Position numbers and translations under genes: made by a program. The notes under the pieces were generated by a model. The model made no database searches, was not told where the DNA came from, and saw nothing but the letters and a program-made list of their open reading frames with translations. From Gammaproteobacteria bacterium (lineage in GTDB: Bacteria; Pseudomonadota; Gammaproteobacteria; UBA6429; Thiohalophilaceae), in the NCBI GenBank assembly GCA_029880855.1, contig JAOUNS010000003.1, positions 264,835 through 328,834 on the forward strand: DNA of 64,000 nt, read 5' to 3'. This document shows positions 57,668-64,000 of this stretch, piece after piece (position 1 is the first letter of the stretch; each line of letters opens with the position of its first letter).

Positions 57668-59376
57668 TGCCGCGCTCCCGCCGCTGCCACATGTATGGAA
57701 TGCGGCCCCGTTTCATCCGGCGGGATGCCCAGCAAGTGCAAGGCACCGGCAATCACTTTTCTAAACACCGGCGCCGCCACATCACCACCGTAATAATCAC
57801 CCTGACGTGGTTCATTGACAACGACCACCATCACCAGACGAGGATTGCCGGCCGGAGCGAGTCCGGCAAACACTGACAGATACTTGTCATCCTGATAACC
57901 ACCGGCCGCGGCTTTTTTGATCGTGCCGGTTTTGCCGGCAACGCGATAACCACTGATGTTGGCCCGTTTGCCGGTACCTTCCTCAGTCACCACCTTTTCC
58001 AGCATGGCGATAAGCTGCCGTGCGGTTTTCTTCTGCATCACCGCTTCGCCTTTGGGCATTTCACTGCGACGCAGGAATGTCACCGGCATCAAGATACCGT
58101 CATTGGCGATCACACCGTAGGCCCGGGCCAGTTGCAGGGCGGTCACTGAAATACCATAACCATACGAAAGCGTGGCCTGATCAATCTCGCGCCATTGTGA
58201 GGAATGGTTTAGCACACCCTCCACTTCACCGGGGAAACCACTGCCGCTGGTCATGCCGAAGCCAACCTTGTTGTGGATCGCCCAAAGTTTTTCACCCGGC
58301 ATGGACAGGGCGATCTTGCTTGCGCCCACGTTACTTGATTTCTGAATCACTTTGGCGACATCAATTTTGCCGTAGTTACGAATATCACGAATACTGTTAC
58401 TGCCCACCTTCAAATAACCCGGCGCGGTATTGACTGCAGTTTGTGGTGTATACCGACCACTCTCCAGCGCTGCGGCAATGGTAAACGGTTTAATGGCTGA
58501 ACCCGGTTCAAAGGTATCGGTGACCGCACGATTGCGATAACGCGAACCGTGCAGATACTGGCGATTATTCGGGTTATAGGCCGGTTGATTGACCATGGCC
58601 AACACTTCACCGGTCCGTGCATCAAGGATCACGGCTGAACCGGATTTCGCCTTGTGCTGGAATACCGCACGTTTTAATTCACGATAGGCCAGGTACTGCA
58701 AACGCCGATCAATACTCAGTTGCAGTTCCTTGCCGGGATCGGCGCTTTTAATCAACTCGGCATACTTGATCACATGACCCAGCCGATCCTTGATCACCCG
58801 CTGCTTGCCGGGTACGCCGCGCAACCATTCATTAAAGGCCAGTTCCAGCCCTTCCTGCCCCTGATCGTCCACGTTGGTAAAGCCGACCACATGGGCCGCC
58901 ACTTCACCCAACGGATAATAACGACGATATTCACGTTGTGTATTGATGCCGGGGATCTGCATGGCCATCACCTGATCGGCAATGGTCGGATTGATCCGTC
59001 TCTTTAAATAGACAAACTCCCGATCATGACGACTCTGCACCATCCGGCGAATATCGCTGACCTTCATCTCCAGCAGTTCGGCCAGTTGTGCATGTTTGGC
59101 TGTCTCAGCCAGAAAAGTCTTGGGATGAACCCAGATGGAATCCACCGGCGTACTGATGGCCAGTGGTTCACCAAAGCGATCGGTAATCATGCCGCGATGC
59201 GCGACCACCTTTTCAACCCGGATGGCGCGGGCGTCGCCCTGTTCCTGCAGGAACTTTTTGTTAAACACGTGCAGATCCACCGCCCGCCAGACCAGCACGG
59301 CACAGGCCAGCACCACCAGCAGGACGATCACGCCCAGCCGAAACGGTGTTGCAGGTTGATGTACGATTTCACTCAT
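57664..59376 (-). CDS. ftsI: Septal transpeptidase FtsI (PBP3)
   Basis: Class B penicillin-binding protein of 570 residues. One N-terminal helix (about 14-34) and a pedestal dimerisation domain precede the transpeptidase domain. The active-site motifs SAIK (nucleophilic Ser, in FEPGSAIKPF), SSN (KSSNVGASK) and KTG (VAGKTGTIKK) are intact. It overlaps ftsL by 4 bp and works with FtsW. Confidence 0.97.
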   Translation of the reverse strand: MSEIVHQPATPFRLGVIVLLVVLACAVLVWRAVDLHVFNKKFLQEQGDARAIRVEKVVAHRGMITDRFGEPLAISTPVDSIWVHPKTFLAETAKHAQLAELLEMKVSDIRRMVQSRHDREFVYLKRRINPTIADQVMAMQIPGINTQREYRRYYPLGEVAAHVVGFTNVDDQGQEGLELAFNEWLRGVPGKQRVIKDRLGHVIKYAELIKSADPGKELQLSIDRRLQYLAYRELKRAVFQHKAKSGSAVILDARTGEVLAMVNQPAYNPNNRQYLHGSRYRNRAVTDTFEPGSAIKPFTIAAALESGRYTPQTAVNTAPGYLKVGSNSIRDIRNYGKIDVAKVIQKSSNVGASKIALSMPGEKLWAIHNKVGFGMTSGSGFPGEVEGVLNHSSQWREIDQATLSYGYGISVTALQLARAYGVIANDGILMPVTFLRRSEMPKGEAVMQKKTARQLIAMLEKVVTEEGTGKRANISGYRVAGKTGTIKKAAAGGYQDDKYLSVFAGLAPAGNPRLVMVVVVNEPRQGDYYGGDVAAPVFRKVIAGALHLLGIPPDETGPHSIHVAAAGARQ

Positions 59377-59639
59377 TGTTTAACAATCACCACTTTGTCG
59401 TAATCCACATAGTGCATTTGCAATTCCTGCCGGGCCACTTTCTCGATCCGGCCGTGGGTCGCCCAGGTACTCTGTTCCAGTTGCAGGCGCCCCCATTCCA
59501 CGTTCATGGCATCCCGTTCTTTATACAAGGCGCTCAACTCGGCATAGAGCATCCGGTTGAAGTGCTTGGCATAAACCACAGCCATGGCAGTCACCACCAC
59601 CAGTGCCAGCAGGATCGCATTGATGGTCAAGCGACTCAC
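59373..59639 (-). CDS. ftsL: Cell division protein FtsL
   Basis: A small bitopic divisome protein of 88 residues. One helix (about 5-24) is followed by a periplasmic coiled coil ([20 protein letters not shown]). It forms a complex with FtsB and FtsQ and activates FtsWI. Four-base overlaps with rsmH and ftsI suggest tight coupling. Confidence 0.95.
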   Translation of the reverse strand: MSRLTINAILLALVVVTAMAVVYAKHFNRMLYAELSALYKERDAMNVEWGRLQLEQSTWATHGRIEKVARQELQMHYVDYDKVVIVKQ

Positions 59640-60568
59640 GCCAGCTTTTCCGCAATACGCAGAACGGCGCTCCGTGAGCGCACATTCTGTTCCTGTTCTG
59701 CTTCACCCGGTTTGATCGCCTTGCCGATCGGCTGCATGCGCCGGTTAAGTTGTATATGCGCGATCGGCAAATCGGGTGGATACTGATCTCCACGCGACTG
59801 TTCCCGGATAAAACGTTTAATTATGCGATCTTCCAGCGAATGAAAACTGATCACCACCAGTCGGCCGCCCGGCTTCAGGATATCCAGCACCTGTGACAGG
59901 CACTGCTGCAAATCCTCAAGCTCCCGATTGATAAAGATACGGATCGCCTGAAAACTGCGCGTTGCCGGGTCCTTGCCCTTTTCCCATTTCGGATTGGCCG
60001 CCGCTACAATCGACGCCAGTTGACTCGTTGTTTCGATAGGTGCTTCCCTTCTTGCCTTGACGATGGCTGATGCAATACGTTTGGCAAACCGTTCTTCGCC
60101 GTATTCCTTTAATACATGGGCGATCTCTTTCTCTTCCGCCTCCATCAGCCATTGCGCCGCGCTGATCCCGCTGTCCGGATCCATGCGCATGTCCAGTGGT
60201 CCTGACTGTTTGAAGCTGAACCCGCGTTCCGCATCATCCAGTTGGGGCGAAGAGACACCCAGGTCGAGTAATATGCCATCCACCTTGCCAAGCCGGCCCT
60301 GCTCTTCCACAAAGGTCGCCATATCGGCAAAGGAACCGCGCCGGATCTGAAAACGATCATCCCCGGCAAAATCACGCTCGGCAGTCGCCACGGCTTGCGG
60401 ATCCTTGTCGATGGCCAACAAACTGCCGTCAGTGAGTTGCGACAAAATAGCGCGACTGTGCCCGCCGCGACCAAAAGTGCCGTCCACATAGATGCCGTTC
60501 GGCTTTATTGCCAGTCCCGTCAATGCTTCCTCCAGCATGACCGGTTGATGTTCGCGAGACACTGTCAT
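59636..60568 (-). CDS. rsmH: 16S rRNA (cytosine1402-N4)-methyltransferase RsmH (MraW)
   Basis: Methylates C1402 in the ribosomal P site. The 310-residue protein has the SAM site [34 protein letters not shown] and [15 protein letters not shown]. It starts 6 bp after mraZ and is the second gene of the cluster. Confidence 0.97.
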   Translation of the reverse strand: MTVSREHQPVMLEEALTGLAIKPNGIYVDGTFGRGGHSRAILSQLTDGSLLAIDKDPQAVATAERDFAGDDRFQIRRGSFADMATFVEEQGRLGKVDGILLDLGVSSPQLDDAERGFSFKQSGPLDMRMDPDSGISAAQWLMEAEEKEIAHVLKEYGEERFAKRIASAIVKARREAPIETTSQLASIVAAANPKWEKGKDPATRSFQAIRIFINRELEDLQQCLSQVLDILKPGGRLVVISFHSLEDRIIKRFIREQSRGDQYPPDLPIAHIQLNRRMQPIGKAIKPGEAEQEQNVRSRSAVLRIAEKLA

Positions 60569-60574
60569 ACTCCG

Positions 60575-61027
60575 CTACAGGGAGAGCGTTCCCAGCTCGT
60601 CCGGCAGCTCGTCATCATCATCGGCTTCTGTCAGCCATTGATCACGACGCTCGTTCCAGTGTCCTTCATTCCAGAGTTCAAACTTGTTGCCCTGGCCAAT
60701 CAGCACGACGCGCTTATCCAGCTCGGCAAATTCGCGCAATGGCGGTGGCAACAGAATTCGGCCCGCCCCGTCCAGTTCGACTTCGGTGGCATGACCTATT
60801 AATAAGCGTTGCAGGCGACGGGCCTGTTTGTTGAGGCTGGGCAGACGAACCAGTTTGCGCTCGATCTCTTCCCATTCGGGGAGCGGGTACAGCAGCAAGC
60901 AGTGGTCCCTGTCGACAGTGACCACTAACTGACCATTGCAATGACTTATCAGCCGATCCCGATATTTGGCAGGCATCGCCATGCGACCCTTGGCATCGAG
61001 ATTCAGCGTATTGACCCCGCGAAACAC
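60575..61027 (-). CDS. mraZ: Transcriptional regulator MraZ
   Basis: An AbrB-fold ring-forming protein of 150 residues that represses its own dcw promoter. Two repeats each carry the signature DAKGRMAMPAKYRD and DGAGRILLPPPLREFA. The start is GTG 61027 (MFRGVNTLNLD), with AAGGGG upstream. Three TGGG-type repeats lie 27-50 bp ahead and are its expected operator. Confidence 0.96.
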   Translation of the reverse strand: MFRGVNTLNLDAKGRMAMPAKYRDRLISHCNGQLVVTVDRDHCLLLYPLPEWEEIERKLVRLPSLNKQARRLQRLLIGHATEVELDGAGRILLPPPLREFAELDKRVVLIGQGNKFELWNEGHWNERRDQWLTEADDDDELPDELGTLSL

Positions 61028-61053
61028 TTTTTTCCCCTTTGGTGGCCCGTGTT

Positions 61054-61077
61054 ACCATTTTGTCCCACTTTTACCCA
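61054..61077 (-). promoter_or_regulatory. MraZ operator: three TGGG-type repeats at 10-bp spacing
   Basis: On the minus strand TGGG begins at 61077 and 61067, and a diverged TGGT at 61057, each exactly 10 bp apart. MraZ is known to bind such repeats just downstream of the dcw promoter. They lie between the -10 and the mraZ start. Confidence 0.82.
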
Positions 61078-61086
61078 CTTCGCTAC

Positions 61087-61116
61087 ACTATAGGTACGAT
61101 TCAGGGCTACTGTCAA
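61087..61116 (-). promoter_or_regulatory. dcw (mraZ) promoter
   Basis: On the minus strand a consensus -35 TTGACA (61116-61111), an 18-bp spacer and TATAGT (61092-61087) form a strong sigma-70 promoter. It leads directly into the MraZ repeats. No clear internal terminator was seen down to ftsZ. Confidence 0.85.
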
Positions 61117-61271
61117 GCAAACTGATCCACAAATATAGGGATTTCTTTCTTTTGGAACAGTAACTTAGCCACGCTTTCGCATGTAAAAACACCGTTTTGG
61201 TGCAATCAGGAAGTCTTATATATCAAGGGGTTAAAATGGAGTCTTAATGTGGAGTGTGAGGAAAAATGGGG

Positions 61272-61621
61272 GGGTGGAGTCGGCCTGTAAGCCGGGTTCT
61301 GTCGTGGATAATCATTCATCTGGGATGTGCGTCACCACACACCTCAAGCGACCTACCCGGGAACGATGCGGGCCGCACCAATGTTCCCCTATTTGGTCTT
61401 GCTCCGAGTGGGGTTTACCCTGCCACCCCTGTTACCAGGGGCGCGGTGCGCTCTTACCGCACCATTTCACCCTTACCTGTGTCTTGCGACCATCGGCGGT
61501 GTATTTTCTGCGGCACTTTCCGTCGGCTCACGCCGCCCAGGCGTTACCTGGCACCCTGCCCTATGGAGCCCGGACTTTCCTCCAGCGGGAAAACCCGCCA
61601 GCGATTATCGGGCCGACTCCG
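61272..61621 (-). ncRNA. rnpB: RNase P RNA (bacterial type A)
   Basis: The catalytic RNA that removes 5' leaders from pre-tRNAs, about 350 nt. The P1 helix closes the molecule by pairing GGAGTCGGCC (61620-61611) with GGCCGACTCC (61285-61276). The universally conserved 5' core GAGGAAAGTCCGGGCTCC, the middle block with GGTAAGGGTGAAA, and the 3' core ACAGAACCCGGCTTAC are all present, as is the CCAAATAGGGG stretch. P3 is short compared with E. coli. No tidy terminator follows. A weak promoter is likely in 61630-61670. Confidence 0.96.
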
Positions 61622-61717
61622 GGGGGTAGTTTGGGGAGTTTATTGTTGGGTTTCAAGTCAAAACAGCAAATCCCAATTTAATTCAGGAGTCAGACTGGAG
61701 TAGTCGGAATCCATAGT

Positions 61718-61731
61718 ATGGGTATACCCAT
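61718..61731. repeat. 14-bp perfect palindrome at the end of the glycosidase gene
   Basis: ATGGGTATACCCAT overlaps the last base of the glycosidase stop codon and lies about 100 bp upstream of rnpB. There is no T tract, so it is not a standard terminator. Confidence 0.45.
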
Positions 61732-62876
61732 TATGTTTTGGAAGAACTATATGCCGATTTTACAATTGCATATAGTGGTTTTTGTGTCAGGGAATCCACA
61801 TTATAGGTATCGCCCCCTCCCGGAACATAATTTGGTGGTTGAATCGTGCCGGTTCTACAAGTCCCGGAAAATTTTGTCATACCAAATGTGGCCTCTGTGC
61901 CCGTCTTCATCGCAGTTTGATCCAAAAACTGGAATACACATCGGCCCAGGAAATTACCATTTTGCACCGTTGCGGCCAGTTGTTGTTCCACGAATTCAGC
62001 CTGTTGATTCTCCGTAGTAACAGTCGTCCCTGCTTGTATCGGAATCCCCATTTCGGCAAAAAAGAACGGTAAATCTGCAAAATATTTCGGGAAGGTTGTG
62101 GCAATATAATCAGATAAATAGTCACCATCATTAAAAGGATTGGTAGCTGCGACAAAACGAGTTCCCCAAAAAGCAGCACCTAATCTACTATCTGCTTCTA
62201 TGGCAGATTTCAGATTCTGAATTGCACTGATACCAGGAGGGAATGAGTTAAAGGCAGCAAATGATACCGGTGATGTAACGGGTAATAGATTTTCAGCAGG
62301 CACGCCCAATGATATCTCTGCCTCAACGAGATATACCATAGCCTGGACAAGATCATTTAGTGAGTATATTTCTCCTGCCAAATCATATTCATTCCCAACA
62401 CCCCACATACCGGCACCTGAAACAGCAGCAGTTCTACCCTGCGTATCAGTTGTAGAATAGATTTCAGCTGCCATTGCATTGATTTGTACTTTCACAACAG
62501 ATCCTTGCCCATTATGAATCTGACTGAGAAAATAATTTGAGATCGGTACACATACATTAATATTATTGTTGCCACATTCTGCAAGAAACGGAAGATGATC
62601 ACGTTGATAAGCTCCTGGTTCTAAACCGGGTGCAGGTGGCACACTCCAATTGTAAAGGTGAATAAAGTTAACACCTATATCTGCCAGTTTTTTTATATCA
62701 CCACGGCCACCGGTCCCATTCCCCCATAAAAAAGGAAATGATGTATTTGCAAAATCCGTATCAAAATATTTCTGTGGAGGTGTCGGGCTATCGTCAGATG
62801 GTGCCGGTGAATAGCAAACCCCCTGGATTGGAAGAAGCTTATCCAGGTTATATATTTTAAAAGAATGTTCAGACAC
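61731..62876 (-). CDS. Clan-A-like glycoside hydrolase (unassigned family)
   Basis: A 381-residue protein that reads as a (beta/alpha)8 glycosidase. An N-terminal GVCYSPAPSDD, then LADIGVNFIHLYNW, lead to GVGNEYDL with a probable acid/base Glu163 and to FFFAEMG with a probable nucleophile Glu275. The spacing and context match clan A enzymes and recall GH72-type glucanosyltransferases. No signal peptide is visible, which is odd for a polysaccharide enzyme. The start is GTG 62876 with GGAG seven bases upstream. Base composition is more AT-rich than the backbone. A promoter is predicted at 62905-62932. Substrate unknown. Confidence 0.72.
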   Translation of the reverse strand: MSEHSFKIYNLDKLLPIQGVCYSPAPSDDSPTPPQKYFDTDFANTSFPFLWGNGTGGRGDIKKLADIGVNFIHLYNWSVPPAPGLEPGAYQRDHLPFLAECGNNNINVCVPISNYFLSQIHNGQGSVVKVQINAMAAEIYSTTDTQGRTAAVSGAGMWGVGNEYDLAGEIYSLNDLVQAMVYLVEAEISLGVPAENLLPVTSPVSFAAFNSFPPGISAIQNLKSAIEADSRLGAAFWGTRFVAATNPFNDGDYLSDYIATTFPKYFADLPFFFAEMGIPIQAGTTVTTENQQAEFVEQQLAATVQNGNFLGRCVFQFLDQTAMKTGTEATFGMTKFSGTCRTGTIQPPNYVPGGGDTYNVDSLTQKPLYAIVKSAYSSSKT

Positions 62877-62904
62877 AATCAGACTCCATCAGCAAAAAAT
62901 TGCT

Positions 62905-62932
62905 GTTATATAATTTTTCATACAACAGTCAA
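62905..62932 (-). promoter_or_regulatory. Candidate promoter of the glycosidase gene
   Basis: On the minus strand TTGACT (62932-62927), a 16-bp spacer and TATAAC (62910-62905) would give a leader of about 22 nt. The rest of the 243-bp gap (62877-63119) is AT-rich. It holds a small AGAGTT-GTTTT-AACTCT hairpin and nothing else I can name. Confidence 0.55.
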
Positions 62933-63119
62933 AACCAAGATTGGCCCTGACATTCCAGGTCAACTCCATAATGTTAATTAAGAGTTAAAACAACTCTCCA
63001 TTCTGTTGTCACTAATTTGATGCAATAGCGGCATCATATTGCGCATCAAAACTCTACCACACTGTCTTGTTCTAATTCGGACCAATGTACTATAACCTCT
63101 ACAAGTCCTGCTTATACTT

Positions 63120-64000
63120 TTATAATGAAAAAGGATAAGCAATTGAAACCGCAATAAGTTGGCACAATGAATCAGTAATATTCGGTATTCCGGGCATATA
63201 ACCGGGTGGTGGTGGCTTTATTTTTACAACAATAGTGTTTTCATCAACCAAATCATATTCATACAAATAGTTCATATTAATATCCGACCCGTTTAGGAAC
63301 GCCCCAAGAAAACTGATACTATGACCTGTATTATTTTCAAAATAGTTTCTTACCTTCAAACTGTCACATTCATAAAATGTGAGTTCAAATTCCAGAAACT
63401 GACTGTATACCAGTGATTCGATATAACCAAAATCACCATCTTTGAAAAAATCAAAATCAGGCGCTCCACCATCGAAAACATATCCGGTAACATCATTACT
63501 ACTGCCGTTTTTTAAAGCATCAAGGACAGGGATTGCGTACATCCATCCATCAGAATTATTATCATATAGTAATGGCTTAACCTCCATCCGTGGTGAAACA
63601 GTTGCATTATTGACAATAACCTCCATAGTAAACTTGTCCCCGCAATAGTCCTCGTCAAATATGCAAGACACTGTATTACAATCATCAAGAACACAAAAAA
63701 AATCGTGTGTCATGACTTTTTTTTCATTCATCCCGGTGGATATTACCGCAAGCTGGTTCACTCCTGACTTTGTCAAACTGAGTTTATGTGAGTAGACATG
63801 GACAGGTGGATTTGCTGCCAAAATCTTTACAATCGATAAAGCTGATTCTGGTTCAAAGACCAGACCGGGGATATTATTGTCATTGGTTAGAACCAGACCA
63901 CCATTATTCAGGTCAGGATTTTCAATATTATTAATAATTCCATTTAATGTTTGTGTGGCGCCAGACACTTTTGCAATTATTCCACCGGCTGCTCCTTGTG
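63120..64000 (-). CDS. Unrecognised protein, N-terminus beyond right edge
   Basis: An open frame that continues through the right edge, so the true start is outside the window. A GTG at 63968 is probably internal, since GAAGGIIAKVSG precedes and continues it in frame. About 293 residues are visible. They are rich in Asn, Asp and Val with many predicted strands, and have cysteines in FFCVLDDCNTVSC and DEDYCGD that could pair outside the cytoplasm. It has proline-rich KPPPPGYMPG near the C-terminus. Codon use and AT content resemble the neighbouring glycosidase and differ from the dcw genes. No family recognised. Confidence 0.65.
   Translation of the reverse strand, partial: QGAAGGIIAKVSGATQTLNGIINNIENPDLNNGGLVLTNDNNIPGLVFEPESALSIVKILAANPPVHVYSHKLSLTKSGVNQLAVISTGMNEKKVMTHDFFCVLDDCNTVSCIFDEDYCGDKFTMEVIVNNATVSPRMEVKPLLYDNNSDGWMYAIPVLDALKNGSSNDVTGYVFDGGAPDFDFFKDGDFGYIESLVYSQFLEFELTFYECDSLKVRNYFENNTGHSISFLGAFLNGSDINMNYLYEYDLVDENTIVVKIKPPPPGYMPGIPNITDSLCQLIAVSIAYPFSL

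Overview
The window reads as a chromosomal segment of a free-living gammaproteobacterium. The evidence is the complete division and cell-wall (dcw) cluster starting with mraZ, the lpxC-secA-argJ-Nudix/ThiE and yacG-zapD-coaE-pilD blocks, a PilS/PilR-controlled type IV pilus, and a full type II secretion cluster. The backbone is mid-GC by eye. Gene order from mraZ through ftsZ, lpxC, secA, a mutT-type gene, yacG, zapD, coaE, pilC and pilB matches what is known near minute 2 of the E. coli map, so most of the window is ancestral backbone. No tRNA, rRNA, CRISPR array or transposase gene was seen. A family or genus cannot be named from sequence reading alone.

Layout. 1-10.2 kb holds housekeeping genes: clpB (cut by the left edge, with a sigma-32-type promoter), a membrane-anchored glutamate-synthase-like flavoprotein, an acyltransferase, a ZIP metal transporter, pgeF, rluD, bamD, glnB and nadE. 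10.3-13.6 kb holds a PP0621-type small protein and the pilS-pilR two-component pair. 13.6-26.4 kb is the type II secretion cluster gspC-D-E-F-[lipoprotein]-G-H-I-J-K-L-M-N, read leftward. Between gspF and gspG sits an unrecognised Gly/Thr/Ser/Met-rich lipoprotein gene with its own CRP-like site and its own terminator. 26.4-27.0 kb is a rich divergent control region with a sigma-54 promoter for pilA. 27.0-33.8 kb holds two pilins, pilB, pilC, pilD, coaE, zapD and yacG, read rightward. A 193-bp MITE-like element (33.79-33.98 kb) ends exactly in the yacG stop codon.

34-40.6 kb, read leftward, is capA-like, secA, argJ, Nudix-ThiE and a small membrane protein. 40.6-43.1 kb holds an M23 peptidase, dciA and lpxC. 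43.3-61.0 kb is the dcw cluster, transcribed leftward from a strong promoter with MraZ operator repeats: mraZ, rsmH, ftsL, ftsI, murE, murF, mraY, murD, ftsW, murG, murC, an unannotated 54-residue small ORF, murB, ddl, ftsQ, ftsA, ftsZ. RNase P RNA (rnpB) follows at 61.3-61.6 kb. Beyond it the sequence becomes AT-richer and carries an unusual clan-A-like glycoside hydrolase and a protein of unknown family that runs off the right edge. This end is the best candidate for recently acquired DNA.

How the parts fit: PilD should process both the pilins and the GspG-K pseudopilins, so the two homologous machines share one peptidase in one locus. PilS/PilR plus sigma-54 should drive pilA. The mur/fts genes build and divide the wall, ZapD and FtsA act on FtsZ, and LpxC, BamD and SecA serve outer-membrane biogenesis and export. 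The least explained items are the embedded lipoprotein unit, the murC-murB small ORF, the 13-bp inverted repeat flanking the likely gspC promoter, the MITE at yacG, and the AT-rich right end.
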